53,289 nucleotides of DNA from a virus: positions 1-53,289 of IMG/VR virus record IMGVR_UViG_3300037584_002735; one strand, written 5' to 3'. A model generated the notes under the pieces. The model was not told where the DNA came from and made no database searches. It worked only from the letters and a program-made list of their open reading frames with translations. This document shows positions 46,801 through 51,820 of this stretch, in pieces. The stretch's first letter is position 1. Each line of letters starts with the position of its first letter. Made by a program: the position numbers and the translations under genes.

Positions 46801-48487
46801 AACTAACAACGTTATCTATTACCACATCGCTAAAATCTCTATACACATCTACTAAACTATTTACAGTAACTTGTTTTTCTATTCCTTTATGCATATCGCT
46901 ATACATCACGTCAACAATATCTGCGTTACCGTTACCTTGCTGGTCTATTATTTCATCAATAGCCTTCGGTAACATACGTAAGAAAGTGTGTCCTTCTACA
47001 TGATTCTTAATATGTCTACCGCTATGTCCTATTTGAAAATCCTCACTTACACTAGTAGGCCACACTACCGCAAATGGATTATTTACATCAGATGTGGTTG
47101 TAGCAATAGCACTAGAATAAACAAATCCATGGTTTTCAAAATCACTCTCATCGATTATCATTTGCCCTGTTCTATCTATAATCTGAGAGCCATAATGCGG
47201 AGGTTGATACGGATTACCAGTTGAAGAATCAAGCAACATATCCGCACTTACCACAACAAAGTGATTGTCTACACCTGAGGTTCTAGTGTGCAATGCGCTA
47301 CGCAAACCGTTTACAGATGTAGCAAAATCAAGATGAATACTAGATACTAGCATACTGCCTGTACCGACATTAATACTAAGCAAACGTACTCTTTCAGGCG
47401 GTTTGTTGTTTGGTGCTTTTGTATCGGGGTCAATTCCATCAGGATTGATTAGAAGGTTATATGGTGTATGTGAAACAGAATGTTCAACAAGAGTACCCGA
47501 TAAAGAATCTAATACTTTGTAATCTCCACTTGAATAATTATGTACTCCTGTTACATCTTTACAAAACACATAGTTACCTGACACACTAGACAGACCAGTG
47601 AGTTTTTTGGCTAAATCAATAGCATCGGTTGTACTCATACTGATTTGTGACACAGTTACATTTTGTCCGTCTATCTGCGTGCTATTATTTGCAATCGAAG
47701 AAAACGTATATACTGTTTCAATAGGAGCGATAGGCTCTTCAAATCTGTATAGAAGTAAAGTGTCACTATCCGATAACGGGGAGTTACCTTCTATCATTGA
47801 AGTCTTGAATGACGCATTAAGATGAATGCCTTCCATCGTACCTCTAAACTTACCACCTTTACCTCCAATGTATGTTTGCTTGGTAGAAGGCTTTAGCGCT
47901 AAATCTCTGTCTTTGATAGATTGTCTTACAACTAACTCCCCGTTAATGTATAGTTCTATGGCTGTGGTTCTTACAGTCGCTATTACATGAATCAAAGGTC
48001 TATGGTTTTTGTTTAGTTCTGTCGCATCGTCTCTACTTCCGACAAATCTGTTGTACGAATCTTGTAGACCTTGGTACTCAATGTGCGGATATACAGTACC
48101 TTCGTATCTATCTGTTGCTAAGGTTGCTGTGGTTAGATAGTATCTTTCTTCACCACCTTCACCTTCCATATATACTTCAAAAGACGCAGGGCCGGGTGTG
48201 TCTACATGACCAAGTGAAAGTTTGTATTGACCTTCTTTCTCTATTATTGTACCGCCGCAATCAGGCATTACCCACGCTTCTATTGTTAGATTCTTATTGA
48301 AAATACCCGATGTTGCTACGCTATCACGTGTAGATAATGGTGCATTCTCGGATAGGATAACTCGTACATCGTCAGTTCCTCTTGTAGTTCTATGTCCTAA
48401 TTCGCTAAAGTCACCTTCGGGAACTATAATACTGTCAGTGATACCATTGAAAAAGAAACCATGAGTCTTACGGCTAATTACTGTCAT
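31868..48487 (-). CDS. Giant virion protein, 5539 residues, LamG-like N-terminus
   Basis: An uninterrupted 16.6-kb reading frame, nearly a third of the window. Residues about 1-245 match a concanavalin/LamG-like domain: LTIEAWVMPDCGGTIIEKEGQYKLSL, then a strand pair ending ELYINGELVV and TYIGG. The rest is beta-rich, with unusually many His, Asn, Tyr and Trp, and no coiled coil, transmembrane segment or short tandem repeat that I can see. One internal segment (DGATIASINSTTSFELSVS) is like a small beta domain of the 744-residue fibre. The last residues are charged (RRRQEEDTDDELKRSDF). The location between a baseplate-like gene and the hub-like gene suggests a tail tip or long adhesive fibre. 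Only the start is recognisable; the function of most of it is unknown. Confidence 0.9.
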   Translation of the reverse strand: MTVISRKTHGFFFNGITDSIIVPEGDFSELGHRTTRGTDDVRVILSENAPLSTRDSVATSGIFNKNLTIEAWVMPDCGGTIIEKEGQYKLSLGHVDTPGPASFEVYMEGEGGEERYYLTTATLATDRYEGTVYPHIEYQGLQDSYNRFVGSRDDATELNKNHRPLIHVIATVRTTAIELYINGELVVRQSIKDRDLALKPSTKQTYIGGKGGKFRGTMEGIHLNASFKTSMIEGNSPLSDSDTLLLYRFEEPIAPIETVYTFSSIANNSTQIDGQNVTVSQISMSTTDAIDLAKKLTGLSSVSGNYVFCKDVTGVHNYSSGDYKVLDSLSGTLVEHSVSHTPYNLLINPDGIDPDTKAPNNKPPERVRLLSINVGTGSMLVSSIHLDFATSVNGLRSALHTRTSGVDNHFVVVSADMLLDSSTGNPYQPPHYGSQIIDRTGQMIIDESDFENHGFVYSSAIATTTSDVNNPFAVVWPTSVSEDFQIGHSGRHIKNHVEGHTFLRMLPKAIDEIIDQQGNGNADIVDVMYSDMHKGIEKQVTVNSLVDVYRDFSDVVIDNVVSSSTVTVAYNSYNGTGSPPTGKRKLIAIGGPDFDYTPFALKGPIPQYNKYDANNDETHHDSNIRDYHVTPSKESRVAILHVPRLTDLTPSLSPFVEIHYNAIDLTGASMSGTVQPLLMVEKTVPSSDTLVSGAEYIYDSIIHAIGSGMTLHAPGGYIDVYASDLGIDSPVVQEHGLVGDTSEGYSADTEVDETLTPANYTPRNNADSIQNGTPQAIIESVSTSGLHNSAFNRLYLNKIDQTKTLTDKGSYSRLAPDVVLDSGSAGQFDTGTVSSSSPIHETYDIIDNHILADTNNADFRIFIQPTDRRRSMQLANVNLSTRFNRATILYLMSRAKVRSIEESEGDEGGYTTLSCIGVGDSLVSRSIDFTGKGSPDSHIVKEIEPNAPVVTVTLGGPGQGAMDTRPVFQRSMLAHEAYSTRRSYAVSAYRLNMNNSTGAGTLYVKPLNNESEDLASWGTYGFTRYGRIYLPDGSSAKYDSKTGDTFVFSTATLGSGDYLTSDGVEVTTISQLLNQTNLLKTWASTGTIDSYGNFTIYNEPNFGEESKLENGTTVNDRMHQSMSDVQHDYQLGTQYASTRAVAEIPFFSKQFFDPSVGPDNAFKIHVDATHTAHTYNPSPVGRRMVDTVPADREAQSAYSIALANREYVNSTTLNSYDATNKRLHVADISIFPDAHTDTDTYRGIQNTNRYRKVYLDNGEWCFYSSTSSGYLTLTTFSSGAFFDELVHGTALYLGGATFEEGISLASDDFTPSSDYEDRDEYYYDAASVKTQGGNVDYGLRQYVSAVEFKAGPESNPHAARIESKRATGTVLGTTKLNLGSPEIATIVTLSANDFAKFPNLGYDELANAPSSVGDLGYEVQYDEEGVIHKYQYHGNLKSINISFLSLDYTVPENAIVLLHQTTDTSYPTDIPNGAKLTLARRCSSTLGTGSITGITLRGNQRYRELKNNLNIDTNITITANGTDSSGDLAADTSDPYTIEITNEAGKNVNNLHGINVKKDDVLYYYEVDTEIRRIGIVTKVTEADSNNKQTITFAVGTPAIPAGSKLAVWAGDYEDKDAILNATWLNPYAQGGLRNGDTVWANMSYNNPHAVEGLFAKSRGVLNESQVWSEFNGGTGVLDTTNPRDSIPLENFLIGNTCLETARNYVQHVNRTVEENYLALGLTSAQAPVVAYIDPYLSTDEHARVLLYDVAHDKEFIAFQDIHMQVQTSSQATQIGWPKEAVVESSDTSRTELHKVNVAYNGAGPSPWTTQIDVTNGFLSQNPYIRSTQQSKFIESAYAHDLANRHTSDLIDSSTVASLTTALPIDGRLTTGARLYGKAHGHHVHTGYSYGGTTSGLSTGYSLTPRTNDSVALYKIANPYHSFTRIPIDQSDSFTSALIKHREGTSTGHTLRDPSTFFDTPDGTRVIPAFLCLKGIRSSSLDLANHTESRLQHLPQWKDMDFVRRLTLDLGEISQKDGVVDTLSATEEAVRLINQHAALNGRLLTGSAHDPSPFWNVDNGDKGTHMGYIRAHIGREVQDLNGDTGYTIVIHSTVPGASGRNFCVWLDNSKGQSVYQPQFLVGHGGRWRNFWALPDEREGENMHPAPMPLNKHGRPFAPITTLQQYVTSVESGEEIESVAEFEDSSVLRAVSDSISGKSHNTINTESLDIKGSSSSLVKGLRVGKKAISRINFGGLVASGVPGFAPDAGTWGFGKIGDDKFNKRYGSSDVTAYSSHVPTTNVESDAVGNGDLYGFRLEDNVGNNVGVRYIYRKAGESFANQNTVLPNTLEEEVCIFFDDRDVGQGGFTIGKHMHGSGDATGRLKAKGTVTETAKDWRGARWRGVSTPNAVAHVSASEDLSANTLTITFDQEPFNGAVLESNNTSNTKGDLLGYLGFPKENGIIQITDYDATGTSGVALDVGITVSYERREGNVFIGCSGLITIPAEILISPVLNWTTLVTDELMAAVTAAAINAGNEINTEEGHVFDCREMYATDGRTFGEWGVSQNAIRIKAYNSQSPVTPLNQRFNANLKRDFGIQAAHLEFGELRMNEYSSSEIYEWDFDSAVTGNHGKRPISNANIDASQSIDCGYIPFNLLEITTVACGPNANTASPNLVNSSNVKIDTTLWRENLKGVRFTRSSGDHILPMIDNPQAHFPADDGLGSSNQSNWGTGSDKFVLLTNDMHSFLIASGTDDDNHTIQPVGERRKVWLDNKAFIQVESKIGNSNNDRKLSFVIDDANSDFPTSMAAAGILQHHVKKEFDGLRSIGSVFSEPIVYFRGGKSSKDHSVPLFFGGGFSGVTLDVNDGTQNDYSTFYTHPYSTGPTGVTGLQNANEISTSYAMLDGNAMFAFFPGAALCNQHRGSITPPAFNQQNILAPDLHKRNILYSSGEIKAKPVPLVLRFAHPTARYEDHVDTSVENKTTYLIFGPGQAFPFTQEVADADSGNAANTKEPFPGRVIVSGSTWASIPLDETIGNSRHMFPNQIDNDKYNFMPPSKVYYDATAGFHWKAMVNWESPAGYCWKGKFSQRPEHGRHYGQQFNDNTPYDITGTAQIGYDLTHIHPKMHTPTIGFGIAMAADTVWHMDGGFHPGGSWLDNQITFNPPHAGKSAARVLSSNWERANQIHPTAFRTSGVLTGRILDYIGNGSEAVATADAKMEYIVVDATRCQNGEELATVLGAAINAFPGAGALKSLGGTHMPSMGNAMRQDRYGWIPLAGTSTYVNNSATGNYIDSPSSGSQTTLEQLPASGWIRLHQATNTRFACYHSREVIADGSDWKVRFYLAPNRINGLNKIEAPEAWDDKNSTNTFTDSIANSYTLYVWSKAGTMRFNNENVSARDHMTQVHFSGIVDAVDRTKPIGAVGWHGERYSYLNSLKISTTITKNTNSTTTSGYAAGLGAYHEMLNFSPYGTAGTVMNVHSNIPVVAPMQGSPESTPTIDGIGNALGTHLVKSGFYSKFNLQSGSSDGLGWDTYTYNFNDTDETGNANQWVAPTNYTTTLPKELTTPQGVYSSAFLVVSYECESSLIAKYDRDGITANGDWLQVIGQGSNPITYAGTTQWDERFHGQDRFIAPANAGPNVEALIVDNTTVPVGVPSSANWADSITSDLFTTFTFTISTCDYNNDPTITHDADDRIVAGLHVFGAGIPDGATIASINSTTSFELSVSTASGIPAITNGTLTFVDTVSATNDLSLKNATPGLNKTGDLLFDLDHSVGSALLHTDDAERNTSADKYAVAHSSGFPVNYWMGDVNALQMYQDSAAKNFSVENIVWKRMDGGNLSMPAINARGLGAVPWMTRVKSNTAYQTGEKIYGNVRFSFETTNSAMMPILQAQELAHPELMRKHPYKIGNVLNIPNEEIQFQSITVRDETGQVHKIEGGSPLGTIIRGFRIPENRGVKGNAPALANSGKIPNLKVQLPDPNSIPGNIVVRSGFDPIQAYQHETIGTGGMIHPDMGENHIGHLFDNSVASPRQAPTYENHNWERINPVTFDSELGAWNDNSPLQTSYELHDRTLFFHVTKMGHTHTHRYPTVYTHTSGVENDVVSVTAWDSSTSILTIDTTHGSNILNTNVFDAGFGTKEDTRKFLRVYNPTTDEGAVCTYIAQSDNTLDVVGDVNFATFMAGQTVTNLKVVPSYYIPAGSNRFFAARRLRDHAEVSGNSPDMANTLYYVSGQTIGYDAYSKPVLTPMPFPRMGHHFVTPTMPMLPGHWAHPAYQSLYRRHLIDYQMTNGFVDSSNFASYATATNNKSDINSSFNLDNNLHAMDAEINFSGINAAPSGPSDIHGGAFTLMFESGVKYDGYGVLASSDGSSTTLAATVNKAGGHSIVLEAASEYTQGRHFPDPAEVGAYQIVIQPNLFNNQLVGYHNNATMELTSQQINTVIGIKTDNGNVDRTKGGMTLVLAKATQADVRGCEVFINEAILDISNDQGSQFTNIPPLMLYNHVGVQLTESPAFTRKGFPYSTMFSDATPAHTLHIPWWSILHKNAIKHNGSAVSEATNYRKLSQYSPEDYYMFMRSTFGSIGSQLTINGYTSLYFDIYDKYNKSISLNPKCTVVSFNTSGTIVVDNANTFPMYPYYKQEVQYTGKNGTIYSKELTSVSGDTAATINIPKTLTLGAKSGADGFWDNIYDGAILTLTHSYNTLPAGEILTNKRKSVFANILPDIINGNQDTYSNHVPDAFLCMWHPNLGRPNTYFSDNTSRSWKGNAVNKAAYNSLPEHFETIHYHDFTHAMSTGPFDFLIKRPNVSKTGEVTVGNSTHDAGGTNLMLSGYWPCGSRGGPHASKLDLYGMASIPWNVHETSTSADFASNSNFQWVDADDDGSYAVSSGITTGAMNGYRRRPYGYRNAVRQAYNRPRYDINSVRAIYEADASSAAGTNTLNYDAGPLVQTEAYSNAWSDGSSNASKPTTYVGVMERQTNFTGMLNQDQEGWQVRYSDGRRMTRPFGTPVRTIRNPTRTERDWWGDEEGKGETSLSVASQYYLIDWWGNERGEAVRRAPVRGFGIRPSWDCGDAYDNGSNTAHARIWNGGKPLFNLKGIANLTNGNITITDGYTIPRFGGVLNNVNNANTNELVDVFAPVHSLRVGDMGNGRGVRYPTAFNEEILTELSTPVHKTGVVLSHNTAEPLFGDGLLRPRNAVLQADEVKRGISSKLGIDDNGLLKSEATVSDRIEEIVGTSVHTDAISRTSPRIGIDAQVVEGIEQNHVVINTEAHSLHTDRNVGQRVILEGAMQIEGSLADANYTSISFSRQGSGSTVSAVHRYSHTNVFRPYGGSYIIETKSYAGLFDDTGWGVATLSGSNHTSNPYQSPSDGSVTNYNTDTVRNNENDNIVKFLVRPVRVLDAKHTEVYRIHNSLNSASPQYTQNYLHATSGGKYGIFTYEVENGRTPNTNLSRSGLPDGNGPYLPIFVFDHTAAFTTPLSYGPKLLGTGVSGFDNTSLKTSVSRIIISENTLQHHRSDAARRRQEEDTDDELKRSDFAVKPRFSQSLHNKGHKGDVDFNVTDHSGDGA

Positions 48488-48506
48488 TCGTCTTTCCCCA
48501 AGTTAT

Positions 48507-49619
48507 CTAAGATAGAATCAAATTATCTATCGGTGCGAATATCATATTAAAATTGTAAACCGATTCTCCAGCATCGTATGTAATGTCAAACTTTTGTATT
48601 GAGCCTTGTATACCAGTAGTTTCCTCTTTCATAGAAAAATCTACACTGGCCGGTAAGTTATTTCCTTCCGATGTTTTGTCTAACCCATCGTAATTACCAG
48701 TAGGCATGAAGAAGTTCCTTGCAACGTATTGGTCTCCCCCAGTTGCTTTCAAAGTAGAGTTATACGGTATCTGTATTCCAACAATGTAATCTTTAACTTC
48801 TTGCGCTCTACCGTTTTTTAATAATGAATCGTTAATAAAATCACTCACCGGACCTCTTCTCTTACTGTTGTTGATTATACCGTATAAATCCATAGTTTTG
48901 TCACCAGCAGATTTCTTTCCACCATCTGTCCCTCCAGCAAACTTAGTAATTACAGGTTCTTGAATTGCTACACCGCCTTTTGTTCTAGGTGTAGTTCTAC
49001 TCATAGCGCTGTTTTTACCTAAATTAGTCATTACTATGTTTACGATACAATTAGATGTTTGATTATTGTAGTCTATACCGGGTACTAATGTAGCAGTGAA
49101 CTCAGAAGAATGTTGTGCGTTTATGTAATCTCTGACAGCAGTTGCTACTTGAACAGACGTACCGTCATTTGCATTTATTAAAATAGTGGGCGTACTACCA
49201 ACACCGCCATCAGAAGAATAGGCAGTACCATTAGTAGTATTTGTAGATGTAAAATTAATTATTTTTTCATCATTACTTATCGCTGTATCAAAAGTTTGTA
49301 AATGTATTTTGAAAGAATTATTATATAATGTGGCTAAATTATCAGCAGTATCGAATTGAGTATTTCTTGTTGTAATTCCAAAATTAATTGTAGCGCTATG
49401 TGCTGTACTCTTTGTGCCTTCTCTATCATCTGCGATAATACCTTGAATATTTATCATGGCTTTGTTTATGTTTAAGTCCATTCCTATACGTTTACTTCCA
49501 GTAAAAGGTAAAGCAGACCCTCCGACTTTACGGCTAGTACTAAGAACCATAGTTGTAGCATCTAATTCAATTGTGTTACCATTTTCTTGCACTAATCTAA
49601 TCGGAATGCCCCCAGCCAT
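48507..49619 (-). CDS. Tail/baseplate protein
   Basis: A 370-residue beta-rich protein directly after the tape measure-like gene in transcription order, where distal tail or baseplate proteins are usual. It begins MAGGIPIRLV and ends QKFDITYDAGESVYNFNMIFAPIDNLI. A middle segment (EKIINFTST, TSVQVATAVRDYINAQHSSEFTATLVP) is the type of small domain found in other tail proteins. GGTGATT precedes the ATG. Assignment by position only. Confidence 0.6.
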   Translation of the reverse strand: MAGGIPIRLVQENGNTIELDATTMVLSTSRKVGGSALPFTGSKRIGMDLNINKAMINIQGIIADDREGTKSTAHSATINFGITTRNTQFDTADNLATLYNNSFKIHLQTFDTAISNDEKIINFTSTNTTNGTAYSSDGGVGSTPTILINANDGTSVQVATAVRDYINAQHSSEFTATLVPGIDYNNQTSNCIVNIVMTNLGKNSAMSRTTPRTKGGVAIQEPVITKFAGGTDGGKKSAGDKTMDLYGIINNSKRRGPVSDFINDSLLKNGRAQEVKDYIVGIQIPYNSTLKATGGDQYVARNFFMPTGNYDGLDKTSEGNNLPASVDFSMKEETTGIQGSIQKFDITYDAGESVYNFNMIFAPIDNLILS

Positions 49620-49623
49620 TCAA

Positions 49624-50466
49624 TCACCTTCCTCTTCCTACACCACCAATACTGCGTGACATTTCTTGTTGTACTAAATCGCTAATTTCTCTAGCCAATT
49701 CTCTTTTATCGGTACGGTCAGTAAGTCCACTTAGATTGAATGTCATATTGAAAGTGTGACCCCCACCGCCACTAGGTGAATCTCCACTGCCACCACCAGC
49801 GACGGCATTTATTGCACCGCTTCCTAAATCTTTGACTCCGCCAACCACTGATTTACCGAAATTAAATATTCCCTTAAGAGCGCCCCCAATTGCATCGAAA
49901 ACTTTGCCTAATGTTTTATCATATACATTTTGCATTACACTTGAAACGGTATTCCAAGCACTACCTATTGTATCAAATACACTTAACGCTGTTGTTTTTA
50001 GTCTATCAAACGCTTTTCCAATTGTAGCATCAAATATAGTCCCCATACCATTAAAAATAAGTTTTGCAATAGTTTTGATTCCGTTAAAGGCTAAGGTAGC
50101 ACCTGCTTTTAGTCCCGACCATAGTTTACCAAAAGTACCATTCCATATAGTTTTGACATTATCTAGGGCTTTGCCCCACTCACCTTTGAATATGTTAACC
50201 CAAAACATCATCCCCTCTTTCATTAGATTCCATATCGGCATAACGGTAGCATTCCATGCAGTTACTATTGCAGTTGTCAAAGGCTCAAAAGCCTCTTTTA
50301 TCTCATCAAATATTTTACGTGCTGCTTTACCAGCAAAAGTGAAGGCTTTACTAAGTGCTTTACCTATACTACTCGCAACTGTACCTAAAGTACTCATTGC
50401 ACCATTTATGCCAATAAGACTACTAGTTACATTGCCTAAAGAAACGAGTAAAGTTCCTAACGACAT
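49624..50466 (-). CDS. Short tape measure-like protein
   Basis: A 280-residue protein following the tail assembly chaperones, the usual place for a tape measure. The N-terminal part is long amphipathic helix with Ala/Phe/Trp/Lys patterns (KALSKAFTFAGKAARKIF, IWNGTFGKLWSGLKAGATLA); the C-terminal part has a GGGSGDSPSGGGG linker and FNMTFNLSGLTDRTDKRELAREISDLVQ, a typical tape measure C-terminal module. At about 0.15 nm per residue this implies a tail near 40 nm, short compared with many tailed viruses. Confidence 0.75.
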   Translation of the reverse strand: MSLGTLLVSLGNVTSSLIGINGAMSTLGTVASSIGKALSKAFTFAGKAARKIFDEIKEAFEPLTTAIVTAWNATVMPIWNLMKEGMMFWVNIFKGEWGKALDNVKTIWNGTFGKLWSGLKAGATLAFNGIKTIAKLIFNGMGTIFDATIGKAFDRLKTTALSVFDTIGSAWNTVSSVMQNVYDKTLGKVFDAIGGALKGIFNFGKSVVGGVKDLGSGAINAVAGGGSGDSPSGGGGHTFNMTFNLSGLTDRTDKRELAREISDLVQQEMSRSIGGVGRGR

Positions 50467-50467
50467 A

Positions 50468-50746
50468 CTAATCTTCCCTCTCTAAAAATGAATAATCAAA
50501 ATCTACTACATCACTACTTTCTGTATTATTTTCTAGGTTTTGTTTTTTCTCCGCAAGACGCTCTTCTTCATTAATAGCAAGCGCCCAAGATAGGGATTGT
50601 TTGAATACCGCCTCGCTCATCTGATAAACCTCATGTAGTGATATGTTGTAATGTTTCGCCACGATGTATGCGAACAACTGCATCTGCATTTCTAAATCGC
50701 TAGGATTTTTAATTACCTTTTTCTTTAGAAATTGCCGAACTCTCAA
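50468..50746 (-). CDS. Tail assembly chaperone, downstream (-1 frame) part
   Basis: A 92-residue helical, charged frame with no ATG start; it would need TTG at 50746. It lies in the -1 frame relative to the previous chaperone gene, is open from a few codons upstream of a G-GGG-GGT slippery site and has no other start codon in that interval. So it is probably translated as the C-terminal part of a frameshift fusion of about 212 residues, as with phage lambda G/GT. It is followed one base later by the tape measure-like gene. Confidence 0.75.
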   Translation of the reverse strand: MRVRQFLKKKVIKNPSDLEMQMQLFAYIVAKHYNISLHEVYQMSEAVFKQSLSWALAINEEERLAEKKQNLENNTESSDVVDFDYSFLERED

Positions 50747-51105
50747 TTGTTCGCTTTCGTAAAACCCCCCTGCATTGCCTCCGCCAGTTCATCGGGCTTT
50801 GGTAATAGAGAGGCTATTTGTTGACCGACATATGCATTTAGGTTCATCATGTCGTCTACGGTAAGGTCAGGGTTCGTTCTTACAACCCAGTTTGAAAATG
50901 CGTAACGCCAGTATCCTTCAAGATTCAGCGATATATCATCACCATCCATCTGAAACATACTTTGTGCTGCTTGTTGTACATCAAAGAAAGTTAATTCTCT
51001 AATCCATACTTCCATCATTAAATCAGGATTTTCTTTGTCTACACGGATTTCGTGTCGCTGTTCATTCTTCTTCGCCAGTAAGTTCTGTTTGTCTACTATC
51101 GTCAT
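50743..51105 (-). CDS. Tail assembly chaperone, upstream part (G-like)
   Basis: A 120-residue protein (VWIRELTFFDVQQAAQSMF, YWRYAFSNWVVRTNPDLTVDD) with the composition and place of phage tail assembly chaperones, which coat the tape measure during assembly. Its stop lies just downstream of the slippery site at 50764-50770, so most ribosomes would make this form and some the fusion. The ATG at 51105 overlaps the preceding SAP-domain gene by 44 bases, an unusually long overlap here; M30 would be the next start. Confidence 0.75.
   Translation of the reverse strand: MTIVDKQNLLAKKNEQRHEIRVDKENPDLMMEVWIRELTFFDVQQAAQSMFQMDGDDISLNLEGYWRYAFSNWVVRTNPDLTVDDMMNLNAYVGQQIASLLPKPDELAEAMQGGFTKANN
50764..50770 (-). 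promoter_or_regulatory. Programmed -1 frameshift site (G-GGG-GGT)
   Basis: On the minus strand the codons run CAG GGG GGT TTT, so the heptamer fits the X-XXY-YYZ slippery rule. It is about 7 codons before the stop of the upstream chaperone. The -1 frame has a stop 6 codons upstream of the site, then is open through the whole downstream chaperone. Confidence 0.7.
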
Positions 51106-51811
51106 CTGTTGTCACTTCCTCGGTTGCAGCCTCTTGCGAGGGGGCATCCGGCGTTACATCGGCAGACTCTTGCGAATGGGCTTCTGTTACACCTTGTGTC
51201 GGTTGCTCGACAATACCTGCGTCATCGTGTCGTAGCCTTAACACTACCTCAGATTTAGTGCCGCGAATGGTGATTCCGCGTGCTTTACATTCTTTTTGAA
51301 GTTCTCTTACGGTGAAAGAATTGTAATCAATTTCCCCACCAAACGGATTGTCAACTTCGGGGACTATCATCATTTCTTCATCATCTTTAGTATTATTTTT
51401 GACAGGTCTTTCAATAACAATTCCCACTGTATCTTCGATAGCGTTTTCAACAACTTCAACAACTTCTTCCACCTTCTCTTGTATCTCTTCTACCACGTCT
51501 TCTACTACTTCGCTTATTGCGCCCCTAGCAGCCTCCACCCATGAAGGTTCTTCTTCCTCTATTTTCTCAATGATTGTTTCAACAGGCGTGTCTTCTATCT
51601 CTCTAGCAATCGGCTCAAACACAGTTTCTTCGGTAATTGTCTTACCTTCGTTAATCATTTTTAGAACCATAGAGTCTACTACGTTTCTAGAATTAGTCTT
51701 AAACAACTCTTCGTTGTACGGTATATCGACACTATCGATTAACCAATAAACATACTTTTCGTGAGAATTACGAGAGTAGAATTGAACTCTTTTTACAGCA
51801 GTTGGTAACAC
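51062..51811 (-). CDS. Acidic SAP-domain protein in tail module
   Basis: A 249-residue, strongly acidic protein. The N-terminal 60 residues are a folded-looking domain (VYWLIDSVDIPYNEELF); residues 80-130 are a Glu/Val-rich helix; residues 166-196 form a SAP-like DNA-binding motif (FTVRELQKECKARGITIRG..SEVVLRL); the tail is disordered and acidic. SAP domains usually bind DNA, odd for a gene between tail tube and chaperones. The start is GTG at 51811, after a strong GAGGTGA that overlaps the preceding stop. Confidence 0.75.
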   Translation of the reverse strand: MLPTAVKRVQFYSRNSHEKYVYWLIDSVDIPYNEELFKTNSRNVVDSMVLKMINEGKTITEETVFEPIAREIEDTPVETIIEKIEEEEPSWVEAARGAISEVVEDVVEEIQEKVEEVVEVVENAIEDTVGIVIERPVKNNTKDDEEMMIVPEVDNPFGGEIDYNSFTVRELQKECKARGITIRGTKSEVVLRLRHDDAGIVEQPTQGVTEAHSQESADVTPDAPSQEAATEEVTTDDDSRQTELTGEEE

Positions 51812-51820
51812 TATTTCACC

